Shown in pieces: positions 17,809-26,907 of a DNA stretch of 64,000 nt (position 1 is the first letter of the stretch; each line of letters begins with the position of its first letter). The stretch spans positions 3,997,501 to 4,061,500 of the forward strand of contig NZ_CP121695.1 in NCBI RefSeq assembly GCF_029761915.1, written 5' to 3'. A model generated the notes under the pieces. That model did not search any database. It had not been told where the DNA came from and was given only the letters and a program-made list of their open reading frames with translations. This DNA comes from Bradyrhizobium sp. CB1650. Lineage in GTDB: Bacteria; Pseudomonadota; Alphaproteobacteria; Rhizobiales; Xanthobacteraceae. Both the position numbers and the translations under genes were made by a program.

Positions 17809-19176
17809 ATGACGGCATCAGATGCGGGAACTGCGCCCTGGACTGGCCGCCTGACCGGAAGCGGGGCGGGGGTGTCCACTTTGGTCGCGACCGCCATCGT
17901 CGTTGCAGACATGGTCGGGGTTGGCGTCTTCACCAGCCTCGGCTTCCAGGTCAAGGACATCCCGACCGGCTTCTCGATCCTGCTATTGTGGACCGTCGGC
18001 GGTATCGTCGCGCTGTGCGGCGTGTTCTCCTACAGCGAACTGGGCGCCATGTTTCCGCGCTCGAGCGGCGAGTACAATTTCCTCGGCCGCGCCTATCACC
18101 CGGCCTTCGGCTTTCTCGCCGGCTGGGTCTCGGCGACGGTGGGCTTTGCTGCACCCGTCGCGCTTGCGGCCATGGCCTTCGGCGAATACGCGAAGTCGGT
18201 GTTTCCCGATCTGCCGCCGATCCCGCTCGCCATCGGCGTAGTGTGGCTGGTCTCGATCGTGCAGCTCACCGGCGTCAGGCATTCCTCGACCTTTCAGTTG
18301 ATCGCGACCATCCTGAAGGTCGTGCTGATCGTCGCGTTCCTGGTGGCCGGCTTTGTCATCGGCGCGCGACAGCCGATCTCCTTCACGCCGCAAGCAGGCG
18401 ATCTTGCCCATATCGTCAGCGCGCCGTTTGCGATCGGGCTCGTCTTTGTGATGTATTCGTTCTCGGGCTGGAACGCCGCGACCTACATCATCGGCGAGAT
18501 GCGCACGCCGCAGCAGAGCCTGCCGCGGGCGCTGCTCGCCGGCACGCTGATCGTGTTGCTGCTGTATGTCGCGCTCAACGCGGTGTTTCTCTATTCCACG
18601 CCGATCGATGCACTTGCGGGCCAGCTTGACGTCGCAAGCGTTGCCGGCAGTGCCATCTTCGGCGGCATCGGCGGCCGGATCGTCGGCGCGATGATCTGCG
18701 TCGGCCTGATCTCCTCCATCAGCGCGATGATGTGGATCGGTCCGCGCGTGATGATGACCATGGGCGAGGACATCCCGGCCTTGCGCGTGTTCTCGCGGCG
18801 ATCGGTGAGCGGTGCGCCGGCCTATGCCATCCTGTTTCAGCTCGCGGTCGCCAATCTGCTACTGTTCACGCGCAGCTTCGAGGCCGTGCTGGACTTCATC
18901 CAGTTCGCGCTGCTGTTCTGCTCGTTCTTCACCGTCGCAGGCGTCATCAAGCTGCGCATCACCGATCCCGATCTGCCGCGCCCCTATCGCGCCTGGGGAT
19001 ACCCGTTCACCCCGTTGGTCTTCCTGCTCGTGACAGGGTTCATGATGTACTACCTGTTGATGGAGCGGCCGGTGCAGTCGCTTTCGGGGATGCTCGTCAT
19101 GCTCGCGGGCCTGTTGATTTATGCCGTTTTCCGCAGGCGGCCGGTCGCCGCTGCCACTCCATCACATCGCGGATAG
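17809..19176 (+). CDS. APC-family amino acid permease
   Basis: This 455-residue inner-membrane transporter has about 12-13 helices. The first helix carries the unwound APC motif VVADMVGVGVFTSLGFQ, the substrate-contacting GxG segment of the amino acid-polyamine-organocation superfamily. YSELGAMFPRSSGEY is the conserved segment after helix 2. The substrate cannot be told from sequence. The start codon at 17809 immediately precedes a short hydrophilic N-terminus. The next gene starts two bases after this stop, so the two are almost certainly co-transcribed. Confidence 0.92.
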   Translation: MTASDAGTAPWTGRLTGSGAGVSTLVATAIVVADMVGVGVFTSLGFQVKDIPTGFSILLLWTVGGIVALCGVFSYSELGAMFPRSSGEYNFLGRAYHPAFGFLAGWVSATVGFAAPVALAAMAFGEYAKSVFPDLPPIPLAIGVVWLVSIVQLTGVRHSSTFQLIATILKVVLIVAFLVAGFVIGARQPISFTPQAGDLAHIVSAPFAIGLVFVMYSFSGWNAATYIIGEMRTPQQSLPRALLAGTLIVLLLYVALNAVFLYSTPIDALAGQLDVASVAGSAIFGGIGGRIVGAMICVGLISSISAMMWIGPRVMMTMGEDIPALRVFSRRSVSGAPAYAILFQLAVANLLLFTRSFEAVLDFIQFALLFCSFFTVAGVIKLRITDPDLPRPYRAWGYPFTPLVFLLVTGFMMYYLLMERPVQSLSGMLVMLAGLLIYAVFRRRPVAAATPSHRG

Positions 19177-19178
19177 AC

Positions 19179-20390
19179 ATGTTTCGATCCTTGAAGATTG
19201 CGGCCGTTGCTCTTGCCTCGTTGTTCGCGGTTGCGTCCTTCGCGCGCGCCGCCGACGTGACCTTTGACGACACCGCCCGTTTCCTCGCGGGCATGCAGCC
19301 TTCGGCGGACTCGCCCCTCGTGCCATTGACGCGGGACCCGGCCTGGCAGCACCACGCAAAATTCTTCGACGGCGCCTTCGCCCAGCTCGAGCAGAGGCAA
19401 TTGTCGAGGATCCGCAACTGGGCCGACGTCAATCTCGCCGCGCCGAGGCCGACCATGTTTTACATGTTCAGCGGCCCGGATTTCCTTTATGCCAACGCCT
19501 TCTATTCCAAGGCCAGCACCTACGTGCTCGGCGCGCTCGAGCCGGTGGGTGCTGTGCCCGACCTGACGAAGCTGCCGCGTGGTTCGGTCGGCGCCGCGCT
19601 CTACAGCGTCGAACGGTCGCTCGGCTCGATCCTGAGCTTCTCCTTCTTCATCACCAAGCACATGAAGGTCGACCTGCACGCCAACCAGGTCCACGGCACC
19701 TTGCCGATCCTCTACGTCTTCCTCGCGCGCTCGGGCAAGACCATCCGCAACGTCGAGATGGTGGCGCTCGACGACAAGGGCGGGATGCATGTGGGCAACG
19801 ACAATCCGGGACGGAACGCCACCCGCGGCGTCCGCATCACCTTCGTTGGCGATGGCGAGGTGCGCACGCTCTATTATTTCTCGACCGATCTCTCCAACCC
19901 CGGCGCGCGCGCAACGGGCTTCCTGAAATTCTGCCAGACGCTCGGGCCTGGCAACAGCCTGCTCAAGAGCGCGTCCTATCTCCTGCACTCCGGCAACTTC
20001 ACCACTGTGCGCGACTGGCTGCTCGCCAACAGCGCGACCATCATCCAGGACGATTCCGGGATACCGCTCGCGAACTACAATGCGCGGCAATGGAGGTTCT
20101 TCCCGTTCGGCCGCTATCTCGGGCCAATCGACGAATTTCCCGGCCGCTACCAGGAGCGCTACGCCGAATTGTTCACGCGCGCCCAGCCGATCGATTTCGG
20201 CATCGGCTATCGCTGGCGCACGCATGAGTCAAACTTGCTGTTGGCAGTGAGGGCGCCGGGCAGCGAGGCCGTGCCGGCGGCCGAGGCCATCTCATCGGCC
20301 GAGCCTCCGCCGCGGCCGCCGCGCCCGAAGCGGCCGCGTCCGCCCGAGCCGATTCCGCCGCCGCCCGGGCGCTTCTTCTGGTTTCGCTAG
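19179..20390 (+). CDS. Secreted protein of unknown function
   Basis: This 403-residue protein begins MFRSLKIAAVALASLFAVAS, a clear signal peptide cleaved near ARAAD. A soluble domain of about 350 residues follows (DDTARFLAGM, FYMFSGPDFLYANAFY, TYVLGALEPVG). It is a periplasmic or extracellular fold I do not recognise. The C-terminus is a Pro-rich tail (PPPRPPRPKRP, then FFWFR at the end) typical of exported linkers. It is co-transcribed with the APC permease two bases upstream, hinting at a role in the same uptake process. It is almost back to back with the convergent small gene at 20391. Confidence 0.75.
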   Translation: MFRSLKIAAVALASLFAVASFARAADVTFDDTARFLAGMQPSADSPLVPLTRDPAWQHHAKFFDGAFAQLEQRQLSRIRNWADVNLAAPRPTMFYMFSGPDFLYANAFYSKASTYVLGALEPVGAVPDLTKLPRGSVGAALYSVERSLGSILSFSFFITKHMKVDLHANQVHGTLPILYVFLARSGKTIRNVEMVALDDKGGMHVGNDNPGRNATRGVRITFVGDGEVRTLYYFSTDLSNPGARATGFLKFCQTLGPGNSLLKSASYLLHSGNFTTVRDWLLANSATIIQDDSGIPLANYNARQWRFFPFGRYLGPIDEFPGRYQERYAELFTRAQPIDFGIGYRWRTHESNLLLAVRAPGSEAVPAAEAISSAEPPPRPPRPKRPRPPEPIPPPPGRFFWFR

Positions 20391-20603
20391 CTACCAGTGC
20401 ACGCTCTGGCTCGGCACGATGAATGCGGTCGTATTCGGAGGCGTGGCAAAGCTCGTCGCCAAGTACCAGCCGGAGCCCAGCACGAGTGCCAAAAGCGCGA
20501 TGATGGCGAGCAGGTCGATAGTTCTGGAGTCGTGACCCCTCGGACTAATTCGAAGATGCGAACCAAGATTGAAGTGAAAATGAGGGCTGATTTTCCAGCG
20601 CAT
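20391..20603 (-). CDS. Small single-pass membrane protein
   Basis: Up to 70 residues are encoded. The convincing part is the C-terminal 45 residues: a hydrophobic helix in IDLLAIIALLALVLGSGWYL followed by ATSFATPPNTTAFIVPSQSVHW. The real start may lie downstream of 20603, because the first about 20 residues look random. The stop abuts the stop of the convergent gene. The function is unknown. Confidence 0.5.
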   Translation of the reverse strand: MRWKISPHFHFNLGSHLRISPRGHDSRTIDLLAIIALLALVLGSGWYLATSFATPPNTTAFIVPSQSVHW

Positions 20604-20696
20604 TGTTGTTTCCTCCCCGTGGGAGCATCAAAACAACGCGAGCGGAAAGTTCCGGTTCCGGTGGCGGCAGCGATGCGCAAAGCACCGCGGCAAATT

Positions 20697-21035
20697 TCAG
20701 GGCGCGTTGACGCCGCGCCAGCGGCCGTAGCGCCAGGGCAGGTACCAGCGCGCGCCTTCGGGTGCGGTGAGCGGCACGCGATCGATGCCTGAGGTGCCGA
20801 AGGGGTGGCACCGCAACAGACGCGCGATCATCATCCAGCCGCCGGCCCAGAGTCCGAAGCGTTCAATCGCCTCGTCGCCATAGACGGAGCAGGTCGGCAG
20901 GTGCCGGCAATTGTACCCGACCAGCGGTGACAGCGTGTGCCGGTACACCCAGATCAGCGCACGACCAAAATTACGTGGCAGTCGGAGCAGTGAACCAGTA
21001 ATCGTGGAACCAGTCTCTGATGCTGAATGCTTCAT
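20697..21035 (-). CDS. yidD: Membrane protein insertion efficiency factor
   Basis: This 112-residue protein carries the YidD signature: [31 protein letters not shown], then [18 protein letters not shown]. The conserved Cys of the CRxxPTCS and LRCHP segments are present. YidD is a small peripheral membrane factor that helps YidC insert inner-membrane proteins. It usually neighbours rnpA and yidC; here it stands alone, which is common in Rhizobiales. Confidence 0.95.
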   Translation of the reverse strand: MKHSASETGSTITGSLLRLPRNFGRALIWVYRHTLSPLVGYNCRHLPTCSVYGDEAIERFGLWAGGWMMIARLLRCHPFGTSGIDRVPLTAPEGARWYLPWRYGRWRGVNAP

Positions 21036-21285
21036 GGGCGTTCTGCTGCAAACCTACGTCTCGAATTGCATGGTTCCTACGCACGGAACAGCAACATGTT
21101 GCGCGCGCGCCATATTTTCCCTGTTTTTAGGGAGCAGTGCAGCAAGTCCATATGGACGATCTGTATTCCCCCGGATACCATTTTTGTGACACTCGTGGGA
21201 TAGGAACATACGTCTGTATGATGGACTCATCGGGCGCGAAGCGGGGATAACTCGCGCAATATTGGGGCTTGGGGAAGGAACCAAT

Positions 21286-22185
21286 TTGAGACTCCTGAAG
21301 TCGCTTGATCTTCGCGGTTGGTTGTTAGTGGGAACCGCTGCCAGTTGCATCGCGCTGGCGGGCGCGGTCGCTACCTTCGCCTCTTCTGCAAACGCCGGCG
21401 CCGCGCTCGAAGAGCGCAAGCTGCCGATGAAGTTCAATTGGGTCGCATGCGAGCCGAACTGCCGCGGCTGGGTTAGCGCAGTCGGCATCATCACGGCTGA
21501 CACGCCAAAGGCTTTCGAGGATTTCGCGCGCGGGCGCCAGCTTGGCGGCGCGACCATCGTGCTCGACTCCAGCGGTGGTTCGGTCAACGACGCGATCACG
21601 CTCGGCCGGCGCTTCCGCACCCTCGGCCTCATGACGACGGTCGGCATCACGCAGCAGAACCGCGGCGGGCAGGGGGCTCGTCCGGCGGTCGCACCCGAGG
21701 CCTATTGCGAATCCATGTGCGTGTTCCTGCTGCTGGCCGGCAAGAAGCGTTACGTGCCCGAGACCGCTCATGTACGGGTGCATCAGATCTGGATGGGTGA
21801 TCGCGCCGACGACGCCAAGGCGGCTAGCTACACCGCGCAGGACCTGATGATCGTGGAGCGCGACATCGGCCGGCTCGCGAAATACACCTTCGACATGGGC
21901 GGCGCCGGCGATTTGCTGTCGCTCGCGCTGAACGTGCCGCCATGGGAAGATCTGCACGAGCTCGACGCCGGCGAGCTGAAACTCACCAATCTGGTGACGA
22001 CCGACCTGGTGGCTGACGTGCTGCCGAACGTGGACGTCTCGGCGCCTGCAATGGCCGACCTTGCACCAAAGTCGCAGGACAGGTTCGGTGAGGACCCGGG
22101 GCAGCCGCATCCGGCCAGGTCGACCAAGACGGCAGAAGCCTCGGTTCCAACCGGCGCGGCGCCGGTGGCGGCTTCGCAGAAATAG
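21286..22185 (+). CDS. ClpP-like periplasmic protein (COG3904 type)
   Basis: This 299-residue protein has an N-terminal signal or anchor (LLVGTAASCIALAGAVATFA). A ClpP/crotonase-like domain follows: IVLDSSGGSVNDAITLGR is the substrate-strand loop, EAYCESMCVFLLLAGKKR places a Ser like the ClpP nucleophile, and HVRVHQIWMGD gives a His. This matches the predicted periplasmic ClpP-like group common in Rhizobiales. Whether it is proteolytic is unknown. The TTG start at 21286 is chosen because GGGGAAGGAAC ends five bases before it. Confidence 0.8.
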   Translation: MRLLKSLDLRGWLLVGTAASCIALAGAVATFASSANAGAALEERKLPMKFNWVACEPNCRGWVSAVGIITADTPKAFEDFARGRQLGGATIVLDSSGGSVNDAITLGRRFRTLGLMTTVGITQQNRGGQGARPAVAPEAYCESMCVFLLLAGKKRYVPETAHVRVHQIWMGDRADDAKAASYTAQDLMIVERDIGRLAKYTFDMGGAGDLLSLALNVPPWEDLHELDAGELKLTNLVTTDLVADVLPNVDVSAPAMADLAPKSQDRFGEDPGQPHPARSTKTAEASVPTGAAPVAASQK

Positions 22186-22200
22186 CTTCGGATACCGATC

Positions 22201-22293
22201 GTCATTCCGGGCGCGTCGCGAAGCGACGAACCCGGGATCCAGAGGTTATGGCACGAGATTCCGGGTTGGCACCGACGCGCGCGCCGGAACGAC
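22201..22293. repeat. Dispersed palindromic repeat family 2, copy 1
   Basis: An imperfect palindrome opens with GTCATTCCGGGCGCG and closes with a GCGCCGGAACGAC-type arm. Internal arms read CCCGGGATCCAG and GAGATTCCGGGTT. A short GGCCGGAACGAC echo follows at about 22300-22311. It is related to the element at 24164-24267. It sits between the ClpP-like gene and the scaffold gene. Confidence 0.7.
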
Positions 22294-22322
22294 ATCAAGG
22301 CCGGAACGACATAAAGATAGAC

Positions 22323-22778
22323 TCAGCCCTGCGCGGCGGCCGGCTGCTTGGATTTGGCCTCGATCTGGCCGATGGCATCGACGACGGCATCGAAGGTCAG
22401 CAGCGTCGAAGCGTGACGCGCCTTGTAGTCGCGGACCGGCTCGAGGAACTTGATCTCGGCCCATTTTCCGTCCGGCGGCGCGCCGTTATCCTTCAGCATC
22501 TTGCGAACGGTTTCGCGTAACTCACGGAGTTCGCTCGCAGTCGAGCCGACGACGTGACTTGCCATGATGGATGAAGAGGCTTGGCCCAGCGCACAGGCCT
22601 TCACGTCGTGGGCGAAGTCGGTGACGGTGTCGCCCTCCATCTTCAGGTCAACCTTGACGGTCGAGCCGCACAGTTTGGAGTGGGCGGTGGCGGTCGCATC
22701 GGGGTCCGAAAGTCGCCCCAGGCGCGGAATATTCCCGGCCAGTTCGATGATTCGCTTGTTATAGATGTCGTTCAGCAT
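22323..22778 (-). CDS. IscU/NifU-like iron-sulphur scaffold protein
   Basis: This 151-residue protein has the U-type scaffold fold. The first Cys is in HSKLCGSTVKVD and the second in VKACALGQASSSIMASHVVG. The third ligand position, HCS in IscU, here reads KARHASTLLTFDAV: the His is kept and the Cys is replaced by Ala. It is therefore either a divergent scaffold or a carrier with altered cluster chemistry. It is transcribed away from folE, with their starts 237 bp apart. Confidence 0.85.
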   Translation of the reverse strand: MLNDIYNKRIIELAGNIPRLGRLSDPDATATAHSKLCGSTVKVDLKMEGDTVTDFAHDVKACALGQASSSIMASHVVGSTASELRELRETVRKMLKDNGAPPDGKWAEIKFLEPVRDYKARHASTLLTFDAVVDAIGQIEAKSKQPAAAQG

Positions 22779-23014
22779 GTGATGGAGTCCAGCACTTCCT
22801 CACCGGAGCGGCCTTGGCGGCCGCCGCCCACGGTCCTATATAGGGGCGGAACTGGCGGAAAAACAGTCCAGCGGCGGTGATCCAGAACCACGCGGCCAGC
22901 GTTAGGGCCGAGGACATTTTTGCGCCGGGATCGGTTGTTCTTCAGGCGTCCGGCGGCCTCGCCGCCCCGTCTGCCGGTGACACTCCGGCCGCAAGGCCGT
23001 CGAACGGAGTTGAC

Positions 23015-23707
23015 ATGGACGCTTTGATCAAATCCATCCGCCCCAATAAGCCCGCCGACAAGCAGCCCGAGAGCCGCCCGGCCGAGCTTGATCCTTCCGA
23101 ATTCCTCGCAGCCGCCGTCCGTGCCGACCAGCCGCGCCCCGCGCGCGCCGAGGCCGAGCAGGCGGTGAAGACGCTGCTCGCCTATATCGGCGAGAACCCC
23201 CAGCGGGAGGGCCTGTTGGATACGCCGCGCCGCGTGGTCGAGGCCTTCGACGAGCTCTATCAGGGCTACCACCAGTGCCCGGCCGAGGTGCTCGACCGCA
23301 CCTTCGGCGAAACCGCGGGCTATGACGACTTCGTGCTGGTGCGCGACATCGAGTTCACCTCGCAGTGCGAGCATCACATGATGCCGTTCTACGGCAGGGC
23401 GCATATCGCCTACACGCCGGTGGAGCGCGTCGTCGGCCTGTCGAAGCTCGCGCGTCTCACCGACATCTTCGCCCGCCGGCTCCAAACCCAGGAGCACTTG
23501 ACGGCGCAGATCGCGGCGGCGATCGACGAAATCCTGAAACCCCGTGGCGTTGCCGTTCTGGTCGAGGCCGAGCATACTTGCATGTCGGTGCGCGGCGTCG
23601 CCAAGCATGGAGCGATGACGTTCACCAGCCGCTTCACCGGGATGTTCCGCGACAATCCGGCGGAGCAGGCCCGCTTCCTGTCCCTGGTGCGAGGCTCACA
23701 GCGCTGA
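23015..23707 (+). CDS. folE: GTP cyclohydrolase I
   Basis: This 230-residue enzyme converts GTP to 7,8-dihydroneopterin triphosphate, the first step of folate synthesis. Zinc and active-site motifs are intact: [19 protein letters not shown] (Cys and two His) and [15 protein letters not shown] (His and Cys). [20 protein letters not shown] is the family signature. The N-terminal 40 residues are a lineage-type extension. The start at 23015 follows CGGAG. The frame is open to 22877, but the extra part lacks coding character. Confidence 0.96.
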   Translation: MDALIKSIRPNKPADKQPESRPAELDPSEFLAAAVRADQPRPARAEAEQAVKTLLAYIGENPQREGLLDTPRRVVEAFDELYQGYHQCPAEVLDRTFGETAGYDDFVLVRDIEFTSQCEHHMMPFYGRAHIAYTPVERVVGLSKLARLTDIFARRLQTQEHLTAQIAAAIDEILKPRGVAVLVEAEHTCMSVRGVAKHGAMTFTSRFTGMFRDNPAEQARFLSLVRGSQR

Positions 23708-23734
23708 TCCTCGCGAGTAACTGGCGAGGATCCT

Positions 23735-24157
23735 GTGTCCGCTCACTCCCATGAGATCGAGGAAGGGCTCTCCTTCCAGCCCCGGTTCGACGCGGCCGGC
23801 CTCGTCACCTGCGTGGCGACGGACGCCGCGACCGGCGACGTGCTGATGGTCGCTCACATGAACGACGAGGCGCTCCGGAAGACGATTGCGACCGGCGAGG
23901 CTTGGTACTTCAGCCGCTCACGCAATGCCTTATGGCGAAAAGGCGAGACATCGGGTCAGACTCAGCGCGTGGTCGAGATGCGCGCCGATTGCGACCAGGA
24001 CGCGGTTTGGATTCGCGTCGAGCAGGTTGGCGCCGCCTGCCACACCGGCCGCCGGTCCTGCTTCTACCGCAAGGTCGAATCCGAGGGGCCGGGCGCGAAG
24101 CTTGTCTTCGTGGATGCCGAACGGCTGCTCGACCCGAACGACGTCTATAAGAAATAG
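23735..24157 (+). CDS. hisI: Phosphoribosyl-AMP cyclohydrolase
   Basis: This 140-residue enzyme opens the purine ring of PR-AMP in histidine synthesis. Metal-binding motifs are present: [14 protein letters not shown] (Mg/Zn Asp-Cys-Asp) and [14 protein letters not shown] (two zinc Cys). It is the HisI-only form without a fused HisE domain, as in other Alphaproteobacteria. GTG is the likely start. It lies 27 bp downstream of folE and is probably co-transcribed with it. Confidence 0.96.
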   Translation: MSAHSHEIEEGLSFQPRFDAAGLVTCVATDAATGDVLMVAHMNDEALRKTIATGEAWYFSRSRNALWRKGETSGQTQRVVEMRADCDQDAVWIRVEQVGAACHTGRRSCFYRKVESEGPGAKLVFVDAERLLDPNDVYKK

Positions 24158-24163
24158 CTCTTC

Positions 24164-24267
24164 GGTCATTCCGGGGCGCGCGAAGCGCGAGCCCGGAATC
24201 CATCGCCAGGCACTCCGCGCGGCTGAATGGATTCGGGTTCATCGCTACGCGATGCTCCGGAATGACC
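24164..24267. repeat. Dispersed palindromic repeat family 2, copy 2
   Basis: The outer arms GGTCATTCCGG (24164-24174) and CCGGAATGACC (24257-24267) are perfect complements. Internal arms include CCCGGAATCCAT and ATGGATTCGGGTTC. It lies just downstream of hisI and shares its design with 22201-22293. It could act as a post-transcriptional stem at the 3' end of the folE-hisI transcript. Confidence 0.75.
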
Positions 24268-24279
24268 GGGAGAGGTGTT

Positions 24280-24296
24280 TTAACCCCGCATTAACC
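24280..24296 (+). promoter_or_regulatory. TTAA-N7-TTAACC box, CtrA-type candidate
   Basis: TTAA at 24280-24283, seven bases, then TTAACC at 24291-24296 match the CtrA box, 77 bp before the transglycosylase start. Cell-cycle control of a cell-wall enzyme by CtrA would make sense in Alphaproteobacteria; binding is inferred only. Confidence 0.55.
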
Positions 24297-24373
24297 ATAC
24301 TTGTCCCACGGTAAGACAACAGGGCGCTGAATTGCCGGCGCCGTTCAACGCCGCGCGGAGCGGGCACTCCACC

Positions 24374-25390
24374 ATGTCGGTCGACAACTCCAGTGCCATG
24401 CAGACGGCCGGTATCGACCCGCCGCGGGCACGCGTTGCCGGCGCGATCAAGCAGGCCTCCAATCTCTCTGGCGTCAGCTTCGAATACATGCTGACCACCG
24501 CCAAGATGGAGTCGGATTTCAATCCGACCGCCGGCGCTACCACGTCGTCCGCGCACGGGCTCTATCAGTTCATCGACCAGACCTGGCTCGGTACGGTGAA
24601 GGAGGCGGGCGCCCAGCTCGGCTATGGCGGCTACGCCGACGCCATCAGCAAGACTTCGTCCGGCAGCTACACCGTCGACGATCCCGCCATGAAGCGGTCG
24701 ATCATGAAGCTGCGCGACGATCCGCAGGCCGCTTCGAGCATGGCGGCGGCCCTGACACAGTCCAACAGCTTCAAGCTCACCGGCATGCTTGGGCGCCGGC
24801 CGTCCGACAGCGAACTCTACATGGCGCATTTCATGGGCGTCGGGGGCGCCGCCAAGCTGATCGCCAATGCCGAGGACAATCCGCAAGCGGTCGGCGCGCG
24901 CCTGTTCCCCAATGCCGCCGCCGCCAACCGCTCGATCTTCTACGCCCAAGACGGCCGCGCGCGCAGCGTCTCCGAAGTCTATTCGGTGCTGACCTCGCGC
25001 TACGCGAGCGCGGCGAATTCGAAAGCGACGCGGAGTGCTATGGCGATGTATGGCGATACGCCGTCGATGACGCAGGTTGCGCGCGCAAACGGTGTGCAGG
25101 CGACGCCCGCGATCGATGGTGCCGCCTATCTGCAGACTTTCCCGGATACGCGCGCGGTGACGCCGGTCAGTGCGACGTCGGCGACGACTGTCGCCGACAA
25201 CATGCCGAGCACACCGGCCTTTCGTTCGATCTACCAGCCCGGCGATGCCACGCAGCCGGTCTCGACGACGGTTCAGAAATTGTGGGGTAACAACGCCTCG
25301 CTCACTTCGGTTGCATCAGCGACGCCCGAGGTGCGGCCGCCGCAGCCGCTCGATCTCTTCAGCGATCGCAGCGGCACGTTCAGCAGCTAA
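24374..25390 (+). CDS. Lytic transglycosylase SLT-domain protein
   Basis: This protein of about 338 residues has an SLT-like catalytic region near the N-terminus. VSFEYMLTTAKMESDFNPTA includes the predicted catalytic Glu (about E46), followed by SSAHGLYQFIDQTWLGTVK. Such enzymes cut the glycan strand of peptidoglycan. The C-terminal half is Thr/Ala/Pro-rich and probably disordered. No classical signal peptide is visible from 24374 or from an upstream start at 24332. Export, if any, may follow a non-standard route, for example with the flagellum as for flagellar muramidases. A CtrA-type box lies upstream. Confidence 0.8.
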   Translation: MSVDNSSAMQTAGIDPPRARVAGAIKQASNLSGVSFEYMLTTAKMESDFNPTAGATTSSAHGLYQFIDQTWLGTVKEAGAQLGYGGYADAISKTSSGSYTVDDPAMKRSIMKLRDDPQAASSMAAALTQSNSFKLTGMLGRRPSDSELYMAHFMGVGGAAKLIANAEDNPQAVGARLFPNAAAANRSIFYAQDGRARSVSEVYSVLTSRYASAANSKATRSAMAMYGDTPSMTQVARANGVQATPAIDGAAYLQTFPDTRAVTPVSATSATTVADNMPSTPAFRSIYQPGDATQPVSTTVQKLWGNNASLTSVASATPEVRPPQPLDLFSDRSGTFSS

Positions 25391-25593
25391 CATCTTTGCG
25401 TTTCGGACGAGGCGCACCACGTTCGTGCTGCGCTGCGTCCAGGGCACGCCGGCAGGCGGTCTCTGTTCCCTTAACAAAACGTCAATAAAACCAGCCAGTT
25501 ATGGTGAACGCTTTGTTAAGCGTCGTGGTTTATTTTGTGTTGTGGGTGACGAGCCGTCACCATTTTTCGTTGGTTGCGTAAGCCGGAAGGACC

Positions 25594-26769
25594 ATGATCG
25601 TTCGGCAGTTCATCAGTTGGATCAGGACGGCGCCCGCTGGCGATCGCGCCGAGGCAACGCGGGCGTTGGCCCGCGCCTGGTTGATTTCAGACCTTTCCCA
25701 TGACGACCGCATTGCCGCGGAAGGCGCGCTGTTGATGCTGCTCGACGACCCTTCGCCGCTCGTGCGCCAGGCGATGGCGGAAGCCTTCGCGCGCAGCGCC
25801 GAGGCGCCGGCGGCGATCGTGCGGGCGCTGTCCGCGGACCAGCCGTCCGTCGCGCTGCCGGTGCTCGAACATTCGCCGCTGTTGATTGATGCCGATCTCG
25901 TCGACATCGTCGCGACCGGCAATGAGGAGGTGCAATGTGCGATCGCGCGCCGCATCGCACTGCCGGTCTCCGTCTGCGCCGCGATCGCCGAGGTCGGCTG
26001 TGCTGCCGCGGCCCTCGAGCTGATCGAAAACCCTTATGCCGAGCTCGCGCCGTTCTCATGGGACCGCATCGTCGAGCGCCACGGCCATCTCGCCGCGATC
26101 CGCGAAGCGATGCTGGTGCTGGAGGATCTGCCGGCGGCGACCCGCGCGGCGCTCGTGGCAAAACTGTCCGAGACGCTGGCGCAGTTCGTCGTGGCGCGGA
26201 ACTGGATCAGTGCCGATCGCGCCGGCCGCGTCGCGACTGAGGCGCGCGACCGCTCCACCATGAACATCGCGGCGCGCTCGCGCGGCGAGGACATACAGGG
26301 CCTGGTGCGGCATTTGCGCGCCACGGGACAGCTTACGGCGGGTCTGATCCTGCGCGCGCTGTTGTCGAGCAATCTCGAACTGTTCGACGCGGCGCTGGCC
26401 GAATTGTCCGATCTGCCGCTGGCGCGCGTCTCCGCGCTCCTGCACGATCGCCGCGGCAGCAGCCTGCACGCGCTGCTCCGCCGCGCCGGTCTGCCGGAGC
26501 CGACCTTCGCCGCCTTCCAAGCCGCGCTCGAGGCCTGCCATGAGAGCGGCTTCGTCGATACCGACGACGGCGCCGTGCGGCTGCGCCGGCGCATGGTCGA
26601 ACGCGTGCTCACCCGTTGCGAGACGGATCGTGGTGCCACCGAGCCGCTGCTGATCCTGCTGCGCCGTTTCGCAACCGAGTCCGCGCGCGAAGAGGCGCGG
26701 TTGTTCTGCGATGAGCTCGTCGCGGACGAGACCATCGCGCCGATTTATGACGATCTGATCGCGGCGTAG
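25594..26769 (+). CDS. DUF2336 domain protein (HEAT-like)
   Basis: This 391-residue soluble, Ala/Leu-rich protein is made of short helical repeats (DDPSPLVRQAMAEAFARS, NEEVQCAIARRIALP). It ends in the conserved DUF2336 part (ADRAGRVATEARDRST, then LRATGQLTAGLILRALLSSN). DUF2336 proteins are nearly confined to Alphaproteobacteria and have no settled function. The position next to an Hpt protein and a response regulator suggests a signalling link, but this is context only. Two near-matches to the CtrA box (one mismatch each) lie in 25472-25548. Confidence 0.85.
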   Translation: MIVRQFISWIRTAPAGDRAEATRALARAWLISDLSHDDRIAAEGALLMLLDDPSPLVRQAMAEAFARSAEAPAAIVRALSADQPSVALPVLEHSPLLIDADLVDIVATGNEEVQCAIARRIALPVSVCAAIAEVGCAAAALELIENPYAELAPFSWDRIVERHGHLAAIREAMLVLEDLPAATRAALVAKLSETLAQFVVARNWISADRAGRVATEARDRSTMNIAARSRGEDIQGLVRHLRATGQLTAGLILRALLSSNLELFDAALAELSDLPLARVSALLHDRRGSSLHALLRRAGLPEPTFAAFQAALEACHESGFVDTDDGAVRLRRRMVERVLTRCETDRGATEPLLILLRRFATESAREEARLFCDELVADETIAPIYDDLIAA

Positions 26770-26809
26770 TTCAATGCCGACGATAGGGCGGCCCGGAAAA
26801 CACAAGCTC

Positions 26810-26890
26810 CGTCATTGCGAGCGCAGCGAAGCAATCCAGGAATCCCGCCGCGGGAACAGCCTGGATTGCTTCGCTGCGCTCGCAATGACG
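26810..26890. repeat. Dispersed palindromic repeat family 1, copy B
   Basis: Perfect 31-bp arms (26810-26840 and 26860-26890) flank a 19-base spacer. The arms are identical to copy A except at the innermost base pair. It lies between the convergent DUF2336 and Hpt genes. Confidence 0.9.
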
Positions 26891-26907
26891 AAGGAAGCAG
26901 TTGAGCC

